A stretch of 64,000 nt of DNA from Hormiphora californensis (taxonomy: Eukaryota; Ctenophora; Tentaculata; Cydippida; Pleurobrachiidae): NCBI GenBank assembly GCA_020137815.1, contig CM035350.1:6583447-6647446 (forward strand), given 5' to 3'. Position numbers and translations under genes: made by a program. The notes under the pieces were generated by a model. That model did no database searches. It worked only from the letters and a program-made list of their open reading frames with translations, and was not told the DNA's origin. Of the stretch, positions 54,501 to 64,000 are shown piece by piece; the first letter of the stretch is position 1, and each line of letters begins with the position of its first letter.

Positions 54501-57500
54501 GTTAAATAGCAACCGTCGCCTAGTCAGGGTCACATATCGAGTCATCTTGCAGCACCAGCAGCAAATTGTAGCCTCGTAGGTGAACCCTGGTAACAGGGAT
54601 AAGAGGTCGTTCCACTGGCCGTAGAAAGAGGTGAGATGTTGGTAGAACTGCAGAATACAGAACACCAGATAGAGGAATCTAAAGGAGGATAGCAGCTCTG
54701 TAGTGGATGGATTGTAGAGCTCGATCACACTAACTATCGAGGAGAAGGGAGCCAGGGAGGCTAGATATGGGATCTCCCTCCCGGTATCAGGAAGTGCACC
54801 AAACAGTAGGTACAGGAGCAGGAGGAGTTGTCCCGCCGCTAGGACCGAGTTGAGACTAGTGAAGATGAGGTAGATAATGCTGGGACAGGATATGAAGGCA
54901 TCCTGGAAGGTAGGGTAGGAGTCCAATTCTTGACAGGATTCATTAGCACCGTGATATAGCATGATCTACTAGCTGCAGTAAAACACAGAGAGAGTTGGGT
55001 GTGTATTTGGTAGCATGAGTCAGGGGATCGTGTATTGTGTGTGCACGTGCACAGTATTGACAATGCGAATTAAATGCACTGGATCGACCAATCCGATGTC
55101 TCCTTATAGATCACGTGATCTCCATCCACCAATCAGATCTCTTCCTTCCTGTCACATGATCTTACATCGTAGGATATGGGAATTACCTGTGCAGAGAGAG
55201 ATTTTATGAGCACCAGTGGTGGTGGTGAGACTGTCGGTGCAAATTTACCCTCCTCAAACTATACTACTACACAATTTGCCCCTTGGCCCTTACCTATTAT
55301 ACACGCTGTGCAGTGTAAAAGCTGTTTAGTAAACACGCTGGTATACTGCAGTATGGGAGTGGATATTGATATGATAATGGATAATAATGATCTGTTATCT
55401 GGGTTATCCTGGTCTGTCAATATCCCGGTTAATTATGAACATATATACTATAGACTAGCATTAGGTATTTAGGGGTGACTTTGTAACCAATAGTAACGTA
55501 GCTTTAGTGAGTAGTGTCTTCAAAAGGGCCCATGTCTAGTGGACACAAACAGACAAAAGCCTAAGTAAACACACAAAGCACTCGATATACGGCTAGCCTT
55601 TGTTGATTAATCTCTCACTCAACAAGCTAGCAGCTGGGATCGGGCCAAAATTCAGCCCTGCCAATACCACTCATGCATATCATAATCTACTCATATTATA
55701 TTCCCTCTCCATTTTATCATTCAATTCTCCTTGTTGTGTCTCTTACACTCCCTGAACTTAACCCCCGCCCCATTCCCTAGTCCCCAACCTAGCCTAGCCC
55801 CCGATCCAACCCCCACCTAGTCTCCAACTCAACTTCCATACCCCAGCCTACTCCCCACACCCCAGGGCCCCCAACTAAACCTCCCCACACCCCAGGGCCC
55901 CCAACTAAACCCCCCCCCCCACCCTACTCCCCACACCCCAGGGCCCCCAACTAAACCCCCCCCCACCCTACTCCCCACACCCCAGCCTACTCCCTGCACA
56001 CCCCAGGGCCCCAACTCAACCCCCACACCCCAGCCTACTCCCCACACCCCAGGGCCCCCAACTAAACCTCCCCCCTGCCTACTCCCTGCACACCCCAGGG
56101 CCCCCAACTACTCCCCACACCCCAGGGCCCCCAACTACTCCCCACACCCCAGGCCCCCAACTACTCCCCACACCCCAGGGCCCCCAACTAAACCCCCCCC
56201 CCTGCAGGTTCTCCACGATGAGCTGTGTTGCCGGTTAAAAAGTGGCAGTGAGACGGAGAGGGTAGACGCTCTTCATCGTGTTGTCCAACTCGGAATGATG
56301 ACGGGTCGCATGAAGACCGTGTTTCTCCGCTGCTTCGTAGCTGATCACGTTTCAGTGCGATTTAATGCCGCCAAGGTCAGTAAAATTAGAGAATAAATGG
56401 ATTATCGGGGTTCTGCTGGCATATTTCCGGGATTATTCTATTTTGGAAATATGCAGGCATGTTAATAGAATGGAGTCTGAAAGAAAAGTCGACATTTTTT
56501 TCTATCGAACAATAATAATCTTTGCGGACCTATATTTAATGCAATTCCCTTCTTCTGTACATGAACGGAATAGTAATATCCTAGCATCCTGGACCGTGCC
56601 TATCCGGTTCCATTCCTTTGAAGATATTCTACTTCTCTATCATATTCAGCTCTTTCCTAGAAATCCTTCCGACTATTTCCCCTCCTCCCCGCAGGCTGCA
56701 GGACAACTGAAATTCGCTGACAACGATGTTATCGAGGGATTAATCACATTAATAAGTGAGGACCATTCAGCTAAAGTCAAAACGGCAGCGATCGAAGGTA
56801 TGGGTCATAATTCCCATATTCTATATCGCATCCTGGGCTTTTCTTGGATACGTGGCTTCCGTAGAACCCTGAAAACCCCTATTATACCCCTTGCAAGGCA
56901 TTGCCTGCATAATTTGCGAAAAGTTTTCCAAGATGAAGAGCATTATTGGAGCCTTTCCCACTTCATATAAGACCCTTGGTTACGAAATAACCCCTCTAAA
57001 GACCTTCGCGCGCTGGCAAGGGAGGGGTAACTTCGTTATCAAATAAGACCCCTATTATCCAGACCAGTTCACTCTATGTTACCATTGTTCAAGAGCCACA
57101 CCTCTCTAACCCAGCTTATACCCCAATTCAGCCTTGGCGGATATTGGTGTAGTGACGGATAACATTATATCCCAACTTGTGTGGTCGGCCCAGTACCAAC
57201 AGGAGCCAGAGGTTCGGTCTGCCGCCTGTCTGGTTCTGGCCATGCTGGGAATAAGGACAGAGGAGGTGGTCAATGTGCTGCGGGACAGGCTAACTGCTGA
57301 TGCCGAGAGTACTGTGAAACGGTGCGTGCAAGCGATGTGTGTTTTCAATATCATGTAATGTTAATTAATGGATTAGTTAATTAATTAATTATCACACAAT
57401 AAGTAACACCCCCGTATGTTGCTCAGGGCATCTACCCAAGCACTGCAGATGTTAGGATTGAAACCAGAAAAGGATGCCTCCCTGATCCTTGCCATCAAAG

Positions 57501-60500
57501 ACGCTGTAAAGAAGTTGGGGTCCAAGGAGAGCATTCTGGCTGCTATTATTAACTCGGAGAACCCCCGACAGGGGACAACCGGAACACTGGGATCTCTAAC
57601 CGACCTAGCTGGTTCAAAGTAAGTGTTGTAATGTAGCCAAAATTACCGGACCTTGATTTACCGCGTGTAAACTACTCTTGATTCCCACGAGGAGTCTTGT
57701 ATTACCAGGGCATGGTACTGTCCTCGTTTTTTCTACACTTTGATTTTAGCAGCATGTGTCTGCAGTTGTAACACACACACAAGGTTTCACATACACACAC
57801 AGTATTTTAATGGCTCCTTCCGCCTCAGGACACGTCTGATGAAATCCCGCGAGAGGACTGGAGAGGGGGGAAGTAGGGTGGGCACCAGTGAGAGCCAGGT
57901 TAGAATGTGGCCGGCTGCTGACCGTGTCTTGGAAGCAGAGAGGGAGGCAACAGTCAAGAAGGAGAAGATCCAGGTGAGATTTTAATATAGTGAGAAATTA
58001 CTAAGTTTACTGAGTTGTTTTGTTCATGCATTGGGAAGCTGCACATGACAGTCTGGACATGACAGTCTGGACAAGACAGTGTGGACAAGACAGTCTGGAT
58101 AAGACAGTCTTGACAAGACAGTCTCGACAAGACAGCCTGAACAAGACAGTCTGGACATGACAGTCTGGTTAAGACAGCCTGGACAAGACAGTCTAAACAA
58201 GACAGTCTAAACAAGACAGTCTGGACAAGACAGTCTTGACAAGACAGTCTCGACAAGACAGCCTGGACAAGACAGTCTCGACAAGACAGTCTCGACAAGA
58301 CAGTCTGGACAAGACAGTCTGGATAAGACAGTCTGGTTAAGACAGTCTGGACAAGACAGTCTGGTTAAGACAGTCTGGACAAGACAGTCTGGACAAGACA
58401 GTCTGGACAAAACAGTCTGGACAAATCAGGTAATTTAACATCACACCGGCATTAGATTAAACATTTTCACACCTTCCAACGTCTTCCTAGTTCATTCTCT
58501 CCGTTGTTTGTGTGCCTACTACTCTAGCCCTCTTGGACGCTCAAATGTGCATTAGGAAGTATGCACCTTTGTAAAATGTCGTGTACATCTTCTATTCGGT
58601 GTGTCTCTTCTATTCTGTGTACCTCTTCTTTTCTGTCATGGAATTAATGTTAATGAGGCATCATCACTTCTCCTTCACACTTGTGTTCACAGCTATTACC
58701 TACCAGCTAGCTGTCACTGCCAGCTGTCACTACCGGCACACTTCCTACGAGACATAGTGGCTCCAGTACTGTCAGAGCTTTGGCCTGACCAATTCTCATT
58801 TCTTTTACGCGAGAACCATGTGGCCAGAGCATTTGCCTGACAGCTCCAGTACTATAATGTACCGAGTTGTTTTCCTCCCCTACTCTTCTAATCTTATAGA
58901 ATAACCACATTATGCTATTTAGGAACAGCTGTATGGCACCTCTAATCACCCCGACCCGGTTGCTCTATGTATCCGCGGCACTCTCCCGCTGGGGCGACCG
59001 AATGTGGAGTTTTGCCATTGGTATCTTCCTTATCAACCTGCATCCCACATCCCTGGCAGTGACGGCAGCCTACCAGCTGATAACCAATATCTTCACAGTG
59101 GCGTTATCGGGCAGTATCGGCCGGCTGATAGACAGGTCCGCCCGGTTACCAACAATGCGGCTCACATTGTTAACCCAGAATACATCAGTAGCGCTGGCAA
59201 GTGGTTTAATGGTCGCTGCATTCCAATTGGAGATCTCATACTACTGTGATCGGGACATATTCTTCCTGTTTATGGGGCTGGTTACAGTTCTGGGTGTCGT
59301 CTCCTCTCTCTCCTCCTCCTCCACCAACACTATAATTCAGCGGGATTGGATCGTCGTAATGGCAGGAGGGGACACGAGGAAGTTGGGGAATGTCAATGCC
59401 ACAATGAGACGAATTGACCAGGTGTGCCTACTGCTTAGCTCCCATCCTATCGGGAGCGTTTGTCAGCGCTCTCAGTGCTTCCTGGGCTGCTGCACTCATA
59501 GCAGGGTGGAACGTGGTGTCACTGTTTTTCGAGTACACCCTGCTACGTTCAGTGTACTCCCGAGTACCAGGTCTGGCCAAAAAGAAAGAAGATGCTGCTG
59601 AAGAGACAACACCACCACCGCCATCATCGCCACTACAGACTATCAAATCAACCGTATCTGAGTACTTTGGTAGTTTCAAGATATTCTGCAACCAAAGTGT
59701 CGCTATCCCCGGGTTCTGTCTCTCCCTCGTATACCTAACTGTCCTCGGTTTCGACTCCATTTTTGTGGGGTACCTCCGGATCAGTAGTGTGAAAGACTTT
59801 GCGATTGGGCTGGCTATGGCAGCCGGGGCAGTCTTTGGATTGATTGGTACGGTTGTGTATGCGCCGCTAAACAAGAAGAGCGGTGCCGCAGTTACTGGGA
59901 TATTGGGTGCCGGTGGGCTGATTGTTTGTTATGGTCTGTGTGCTGGTTCCCTCCTCCTACCCACCTCCCACCTCAACATGACTACATTCCAGGATAATGG
60001 AACTGTGTGTCTCTCTGGATCTGAGGAGATATTACAAGGCACAGGCAGTGTCTCACCCGCTACATACCTCCTCCTGACAGGCGTTATTACTATCAGATTC
60101 GGGCTCTGGGTGTTTGATCTGGGTATATCGCAGTTGTTCCAGGAGACTGTTCCTGAAGGACAGAGGAACACGGTGGGAGGCGTCCAGACGGCCCTGAATA
60201 GCTTCTTTAACTGTACCTACATCACCCTCACCCTTATCCTACCTAACGTGGAACAGTTTGGAATTCTGATCGGAGTGTCCTGTGTGGCGTGTATTGGGAG
60301 TGCCTTGATTTACATAGCTTGGTTTACATGTGGTGGACATACAGGCAATCCCTGGAAGTGATGATGGTCCCGAGGTTGGTAGAGTTGTGGCAAATAGGTC
60401 TCCAGACGGGGAGAAAGGAGAGGAGACTAGGGAGGTGGAAAAAGACAGTGAGATCAAAGACAAGGTTGAAGAAGGATGAGATAAAGAATGTTGAGGCATA

Positions 60501-60784
60501 TAAGCCTGCAACGACCTGGTGACCCTTGAAAGCGAATGGAATTGTGAAGTGCTAACATTAATAACTTTCAACCTCGATAAAACCATTGTCAACTTTCTTT
60601 TATTTTGTTGTAATGGGTGAATTATGTCTTTTTTGTGTAAGCGAATTCCTAATTTTTTGTTCCAAGCTTCTCTAACTCCCCCTATTCCCTCCTACAGGCA
60701 CTTCTCCGAGCGACAGACAAGGAGCCCCCCAAGGTAAAGTTCCTTTGGAGGAAAGACGCCTCAGAGAGTGATTCAAGTAGTTAG
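44341..60784 (+). CDS. HEATR4: HEAT-repeat protein, HEATR4-like, 20 exons
   Basis: Exons: 44341-44465, 44552-44667, 44784-44963, 45040-45107, 45392-45547, 45693-45778, 45926-46074, 48927-49276, 49349-49534, 49777-49982, 51237-51351, 51499-51696, 51890-51983, 53651-53760, 56208-56375, 56695-56797, 57132-57321, 57427-57618, 57829-57973, 60698-60784. All phases agree: 3024 nt, 1007 aa, about the length I recall for HEATR4. The N-terminal half is charged and non-repetitive (DPGKPLERNYMSRFLTKAQQ, WRTTWYMENKWRDG). From residue 480 on, HEAT repeats follow: VQVAAAVTLLAIGASVEKV, VRVTSTKLLVRLSH, VRSVAAETIG, VRFNAAK, VKTAAIEA, VRSAACLVLAMLGI. The last exons are basic. HEATR4 is poorly characterised. No frameshift is needed anywhere. 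Introns host three TIR elements, OST-alpha (antisense) and ferroportin (sense). Confidence 0.8.
46200..47070. repeat. Dispersed AT-rich repeat related to 27958-29364
   Basis: Shares phrases such as TGACGTCATTGCGC, TTTTTTCAAACGCCTCTAG and TTAAATCGCGTCGG with the tandem units at 28 kb, and carries (CATA)n at 46425-46440. In the intron between exons 7 and 8 of the HEAT gene. Confidence 0.6.
47072..48746. mobile_element. TTAA-flanked TIR element enclosing an ORF1-like gene
   Basis: The ends are inverted repeats of 59 perfect base pairs (47072-47130 and 48688-48746): TTAAGCCAAAAACTAATTGA on the left and its complement on the right, extending imperfectly further in. TTAA lies at both tips. Between them are (GA)n at 47200-47260, an intact minus-strand ORF1-like gene (47460-48401) and (GA)n at 48509-48570. 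There is no transposase. The element is inserted in intron 7 of the HEAT gene. Confidence 0.85.
47460..48401 (-). CDS. ORF1-like coiled-coil/RRM protein carried between TIRs
   Basis: 313 aa, single intact frame. Residues 1-90 are helical and acidic. There is a long coiled coil (MKKTFREARKCREMETKCFE, then RALVAAQAELVKLQAQLLEK), then an RRM-like domain (CNIVVYGLKDSPGAGEEQLP, LSEKPVVKSAQRLGRYSED, RPLKISFASRETQLLILRK) and a C-terminal domain (VYISPDLTPEEREARGILVK, PGKSFVIRGREVVEV). It matches the 42570-43532 protein motif by motif (ISPDLTP; RP-L; LRK). These are RNA-binding, trimer-forming proteins in L1-type elements. Being enclosed by DNA-transposon-like TIRs is unexpected. Confidence 0.8.
   Translation of the reverse strand: MRDIGKLSFDEYDSLRHDMVGLTEDILFLAGTKKQEIFGAEYDDVEEVGLWDDLPVPTKSKISSINKVELVEWVTKASKLLIERAYPAMKKTFREARKCREMETKCFERQEEVISAQRALVAAQAELVKLQAQLLEKRDDVIAEVQTTVKEEIISFSSVLKKECDTALAPQRIQRAVAKATVAEDRTCNIVVYGLKDSPGAGEEQLPDLWSELSEKPVVKSAQRLGRYSEDRFRPLKISFASRETQLLILRKKTKLRDSEIFGRVYISPDLTPEEREARGILVKEMKERKAQHPGKSFVIRGREVVEVSPERQ
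50092..51170. mobile_element. 1.07-kb TTAA-flanked TIR element
   Basis: Inverted termini of about 115 bp: TTAAAGGGAGGGTACGTTGG at 50092 and the complement ending at 51170. No ORF of note inside. The immediate flanks (GGCCCAAA left, TTTGGGCC right) are also mirror images, so the element either sits in a palindrome or has longer termini. It is in intron 10 of the HEAT gene. Confidence 0.85.
52202..52994. mobile_element. Foldback element with TA target duplication
   Basis: Two mirror arms of about 290 bp (52204-52490 and 52706-52992) begin GTAGAGTCGATAACTACATC and are flanked by TA. The 215-bp centre has its own short hairpin (CGCGCGGTGCAACCGCACGTG region). Tc1/mariner-type MITE by its TA flanks. 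In intron 13 of the HEAT gene. Confidence 0.8.
53865..54962 (-). CDS. SLC51A: Organic solute transporter alpha-like (SLC51A), nested antisense
   Basis: OST-alpha forms, with OST-beta, a facilitative bile acid/steroid conjugate carrier. The intronless 365-aa frame has about seven hydrophobic segments, from SIIYLIFTSLNSVLAAGQLL near residue 30 to NMVVPAELTYASLLAFQAFR near 285. Family-like landmarks: ICCWCCKMTRYVTLTRRRLL (OST-alpha proteins have a Cys-rich loop followed by a basic LLTRKKL stretch), SVTRQFYPSVGQRIKKRW, and a final helix leading to a soluble tail of about 75 aa. Reading is clean, with no frame change. The gene lies inside intron 14 of the HEAT gene on the opposite strand. The start at 54962 is the only suitable Met before the first segment. 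Confidence 0.72.
   Translation of the reverse strand: MLYHGANESCQELDSYPTFQDAFISCPSIIYLIFTSLNSVLAAGQLLLLLYLLFGALPDTGREIPYLASLAPFSSIVSVIELYNPSTTELLSSFRFLYLVFCILQFYQHLTSFYGQWNDLLSLLPGFTYEATICCWCCKMTRYVTLTRRRLLFNKTLVYTGVITYLIAIMITASFNIPDAAENTILGVGVVLFVVGIRAIKRLISVTRQFYPSVGQRIKKRWVAVRLVFVVVGLQSFLLRLLRLMGLIPPAGLFNSDTMVDLIHNMVVPAELTYASLLAFQAFRSRPGEQEEMLSLLPSKRWNNSSQTEFYQSAPRVDSGVDSPTGPDRPWIPGYGALSQEMMDHVDITLEMGWDRFTPGQPRTI
55080..55165. promoter_or_regulatory. Promoter-like module upstream of the OST-alpha gene
   Basis: ATCACGTGATC (E-box, about 55110), CCACCAATCAG (CCAAT box) and CACATGATC lie about 120-200 bp upstream of the minus-strand ATG at 54962. Same motif pair as at 5390-5580. Confidence 0.4.
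55800..56200. repeat. C-rich minisatellite
   Basis: About ten imperfect copies of CTCCCCACACCCCAGGGCCC plus CCAACTAAAC with C-homopolymers, directly upstream of the acceptor of HEAT exon 15. It forms a very long pyrimidine-rich tract ahead of that acceptor. The minus ORF WGVGWGVG is an artefact. Confidence 0.9.
58035..58432. repeat. Minisatellite, 14-bp unit, about 27 copies
   Basis: Unit GGACAAGACAGTCT with variants (GATAAG, GTTAAG, TCGACAAG). In the last intron of the HEAT gene, 60 bp downstream of exon 19. Minus ORFs (SRLSCPDCLVQ repeats) are artefacts. Confidence 0.95.
58912..60479 (+). CDS. SLC40A1: Ferroportin (SLC40A1), nested in the HEAT gene, with two apparent +1 frameshifts
   Basis: Iron exporter of the MFS-like ferroportin family, plasma membrane. 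Landmarks: LYVSAALSRWGDRMWSFAIG (TM1; the Asp after WG is a family iron-site residue), LIDRSARLPTMRL, TIIQRDWIVVMAGGDTRKLG, NVNATMRRIDQ, CLAPILSGAFVSALSA, WNVVSLFFEYTLL, FCLSLVYLTVLGFDSIFVGY, and IRFGLWVFDLGISQLFQETV. The frame changes after RRIDQ: 58912-59421 continues in the +1 frame from 59423 (CAG_G_TGT). A second +1 step near 60344 (ACA_G_GCA) replaces an abrupt stop with a charged tail (EETREVEKDSEIKDKVEEG) ending at 60479. After removing two bases the length is 522 codons. Intronless as seen; a 5' untranslated exon is possible because CTTATAG and ATTTAG acceptors lie near the ATG. Inside intron 19 of the HEAT gene, same strand. Confidence 0.88.
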
Positions 60785-62432
60785 CTAGAAAGCTACCTTT
60801 TGGAATTAGTTCTGGGGAAACTGCGCCGGATGAAGAGCCGCGTGAGAGGCCAAGGTGTGTTCCCAAGAAAAATTCGTTTAACAAGGTCACCCCGCCCCCT
60901 TGATTTATTGAGAAAATCTCTTGGACCAGGCTTTGTGGAGGCAAATATATTGGAGACAATGATTATATTGAATCTCACTGATCGTAATCAGAAAAGAATC
61001 TATTACTGCGTGATTTTGTTGAGGTACAACAAGTGGCCGCGATGCTTTGTACAGAGCTTTTAATAAGTGTTTTATACAATGTACCTATAGTGTGTAATAT
61101 AAGTGTAGACCATATGATTCAGGAACGGGTATGTTTTTACCAAATTCTTAACTACCAAGTTTTTTATCGTACTGTCCCTGTTTACCCCTCCTCCATAACT
61201 TACCCTACCCCTGACCCTACCTCAGCTTATTCCCTCGCCCTACCCTTCACCCTACCTCCTTCCCTCACCCTACCCCTCACCTTGTCTCATATAAGACCGT
61301 CCTCTTCGTAGCAGCCTCGTTCATCGAGGTTGCGCAGTGTACACTGTACAGTCAGTGTCTGACAACCCTCACCCTACCCCTCATCCTACCTCCTTCCCTC
61401 ACCCTAACCCCATTAACCAGTGCCAAAACATTCATAGCAATGATCATGGTCATGAAAATAGAGAATCATATATGTGGAGACGGCCGAGGTTTGATCCAAC
61501 GTGGTACCGATGACTAAACCAGAAACTATTATTGACACGGAGGACAGTGGATCATGAAGTGAGGTAAGTGTTTATCCTTTGCTATCACTGAGAGGAAGGG
61601 GAGGTGTGTGCATGTGTGTGGTTGGGAGGTGCATTGGGATGTGCATTGGGATATAGTTGTATCTGGGACAGGAGGTTCAATTGAGAAAATCTGAAACTCT
61701 AAAATTGTTAAAGAATGCAAATGATTTAGTTTGACAATATTACACTAAATAATATAGTTCTACTCGCACCCTCTATTATAGAATGGCAGGCCGCGGGTAT
61801 TATAGTACACAAAACTCCCATGATACCTATAATAATAAACCACTTACATATATCACACATGTTCTATTCTCACATGAGAATGGTTTTCACAGAACTGGGT
61901 CCACCAGCAACTGCGTCACAACTCACTTTATCTTCTCAGGGGCGGGGTCCTGCCCTGTCAATCTCATTTACACATTCTATTTGGTAATAATTTACTAACT
62001 CTATATGTATAAATAAATAACGAACGTCACGCATGCAGGCCGTTACACGGTGTTCATGTCACAAACCCTTATCTCTTGGGGAACCGGCTCCCTATAAGAT
62101 AAGAACATGTCAAAGAAAAATAAGTTGCTGACACATACTTAATTATATGGGTTCGATAAACAGTCATAGAGTGATATTTTAGGAACGTGTTAAAAGGACA
62201 CGCCTGACAGAGGGGGCCGTGTAATATCTGAGAAAAAGATCAAATAAAAAAGTTTCACAATTAATCGTCTGTACATGGTTTAGATCGAGCTTGCTGGCCA
62301 TCTAGCGGAGCTCAAGTTCTATTCTTTGCTCTGACATGAAATAGTTGTCCGAGGCGATAGCTGTCACCGCGAGAGCCCGATCTCGCGAATCTCTCTCAAA
62401 TAGTGTTTATATTACACACACATGAAGCTGTT
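60785..62432. other. No supported gene
   Basis: A CCCTCACCCTACC-type minisatellite lies at 61195-61275 and again at 61365-61405, separated by the hairpin-forming GTACACTGTACAGTCAGTGT region. Probable HEAT-gene 3' UTR at the left and 3' UTR of the minus-strand gene at the right. ORFs are short and unrecognised. Confidence 0.45.
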
Positions 62433-63054
62433 TTAGCGCTTGTTCTTTAGTTTTCTCCGCTGTATCCTGTTAGCAGCTCGGAGGGCCTTGGTCCGGTCCC
62501 TTCGTCTAGCCTTGGCTTGACTCGATGACCCATCTCGGACAATATCTAGCGGTGGAACCGAGAAAGGGCTCCCTCCCGAGAATAATTCTCTCTTAGTTTG
62601 GATTGCAGCCAGTGATCCACGGTCCCTGAATCGGATCCGTCGCTCTGTTTCGGTCTTGGGTCGAAGTTGGGGATTACACTTGGGGTCCTTGTCTTCCGGA
62701 CATCTTGGTCGGTGAAACCACGCCTCCGCTTCTGAGAAAGCAGATTTGGTTAGTGATGACGTGTTTCCGGAACTATGGGCTAACACTGGTAACTAAGTTA
62801 CCCCTCCCTTGCCAGCGCAACACCAATTTAGGAAGTGCAGCGCTGTGCGCCAGACAATGTCTAGACAGAGGAGTCTGGTGAAAAAGATGGGCGTAAAACG
62901 AGACAGGATATTATAGTTGTAACTAATCGTAGGCTAATCCTGGACTAATTATCTTACCTGGAGTCAAGATGGCAGCTGTAAGAAGAACGAGTAATAGGGC
63001 TGCTCCTGTGGTGTTAGGGACAGCAGGGGTTCTGACAAGACAATGATAAGTCAT
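62433..63054 (-). CDS. Small secreted or membrane-anchored basic protein
   Basis: Exon 1 (63054-62958) encodes MTYHCLVRTPAVPNTTGAAL followed by LLVLLTAAILTP, a signal peptide or anchor. After a GTAAG donor and a TTTCTCAG acceptor, exon 2 (62731-62433) continues in phase (G|AA) as EAEAWFHRPRCPEDKDPKC, then NPQLRPKTETERRIRFRDRG and a Lys/Arg-rich end (KARRRDRTKALRAANRIQRR, KLKNKR). 131 aa, only two Cys in the mature part. No family recognised. Strong basicity in a secreted sponge protein could suit silica or matrix binding or an antimicrobial role, but this is speculation. Confidence 0.6.
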
Positions 63055-64000
63055 ATTGCTATATTGGGGGAGTTGTTAGTGGTAGGGTACAGCTGGGGCG
63101 GGGACACTCAAGTACAAGTTCCGGTAGGAGGCATGCTACTTTGGGGCAATTTATACTGGACGGAAAGAGAGCAAACAAAATATAGGAACAAGCAACTGCA
63201 AAGGGCAACAGGAGAGGGCAACAGAGAAGAGAGAGAGAGGAGGAGAGGGAGAGAGATAGTAAATTGTCGGGCGTCTTACCAAACAAGCTAAAAGTCAGCT
63301 CCGGCCCGCAAATTGTACTCGTTTCCTTATAGCTTCGAATATATACCCTGCTCTTTCTGTCTCTCTCTCCCGCGGTAGTTGGCTGGGTCACGTGCCCATA
63401 TAAACTAGGCACAGCTAGTAGTTACTACATGCTTTCTCCCTCTCTCTCTCTCTGTCTCACCCTCTCTCTCCCTCTCTCTCTATCTCTCAGCAGATATAAT
63501 GAATTGAGAGCAGCAAACAGTGAAAGTAAGCGTAGTTAAACAAATGGAAATACTACATTAGTATGGTACAAGATAGTTATATTTGGTCGGCCCGGGTAGT
63601 AACACATATATAATTCATTACCATTACCCGAGACAAAAGTTGGTTAGCGACGTGCGTCGGTCGTGAACACCTACTTCTGGTAGGGTGAGAGAGAGTGAGG
63701 GAGAGAGAGAGAGAGAGTGTGAGAGATAACGTATTTAGTAAACAATACAGGTATTAGGGTTGATTACTAATAGACCACGCCAGACATCACCCATGTGACA
63801 TGGCAGACTAGACCTGCTGCCCGTCGGCCTAAATGTCTGATGTCGCTGGCCCCCTCTAAACAGAGGAAGAGACAGAGAGGTTAGACTTGCAGTTTGACAG
63901 GTCTTATCAGTAGGAATGTTCTAAAATTGAAAGAAAGAGAGAGAGAAAGGGAGGGGAGAGAGAGAGAGAGACAAATGTCACGTGTTTTTGACATGATTCG
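63055..64000. other. GA/CT-rich region without a supported gene
   Basis: (GA)n-like tracts at 63225-63260, 63435-63490, 63688-63725 and 63930-63970, and probable promoter of the secreted-protein gene. Nothing else recognised. Confidence 0.5.

Noticed and set aside
55829-56107. Gly/Val/Trp-rich ORF
   Set aside because: Translation of the C-rich minisatellite.
57954-58410. SRLSCPDCLVQ repeat ORFs resembling a Cys-rich repeat protein
   Set aside because: Translation of the 14-bp minisatellite in an intron.
58035-58432. CRISPR-like array
   Set aside because: Units are contiguous 14-mers without spacers; the DNA is eukaryotic.

Overview
The window is eukaryotic nuclear DNA from an animal. Genes have GT-AG introns, many under 200 bp, and encode animal-wide families: NPC1, POLR3I/CRCP, MED6, a copine, a HEATR4-like protein, OST-alpha, ferroportin and an actin relative. 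There are no operons or ribosome binding sites. Several traits point to a sponge, and a glass sponge (Hexactinellida) is my best guess: a compact layout with genes nested in introns of other genes, very many (GA)n/(CT)n arrays, and apparent +1 frameshifts inside conserved nuclear genes. Plus-one frameshifting is established knowledge for hexactinellid mitochondrial genes. The taxonomic placement is inference, not proof.

Layout. 1-878 is the edge exon of an unknown basic protein (minus). 1-4.7 kb holds GA/CT arrays and two foldback elements. 4.7-9.6 kb carries exons of one or more unrecognised minus-strand genes. 9.6-16.2 kb is mostly repeats. 16.2-21.0 kb is NPC1 (minus). 21.5-25.6 kb is POLR3I/CRCP (minus) with an unusual C-terminal extension and a small secreted-protein gene nested antisense in its largest intron. 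25.8-27.5 kb is MED6 (minus), whose last codons are displaced by a TTAA-flanked foldback element. 27.5-30.5 kb is a repeat cluster. 31.0-31.6 kb is a membrane-anchored protein resembling the dynein stalk region. 32.3-41.9 kb is a copine (minus) with four tandem alternative last exons and an intronless actin-like gene in one intron. 42.4-43.5 kb is a LINE ORF1-like gene without ORF2. 44.3-60.8 kb is a 20-exon HEAT-repeat gene (plus, HEATR4-like). Its introns hold three or more foldback/TIR elements, one enclosing a second ORF1-like gene, plus an antisense OST-alpha gene and a sense-strand ferroportin gene. 62.4-63.1 kb encodes a small basic secreted protein (minus).

Main discovery candidate. 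NPC1 exon 6 (3.3 kb, no intron) needs 13 reading-frame changes to follow the conserved protein, and ferroportin needs 2. All 15 are in the same direction (one extra base, +1). Each can be placed as a skipped G, and in 11 of 15 the frame-0 codon at the slip can be a glycine codon (pattern NNN_G_GNN). With 13 bases removed, spliced NPC1 is exactly 1316 codons. Neighbouring conserved genes (copine, HEATR4-like, MED6, CRCP, OST-alpha, actin-like) read cleanly, so random assembly error is unlikely. Programmed +1 frameshifting or single-base RNA editing in nuclear genes would explain the data.

The genes are unrelated housekeeping and membrane-traffic functions (sterol export, RNA polymerase III, Mediator, calcium/membrane signalling, iron and organic solute export). 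I see no pathway cluster.
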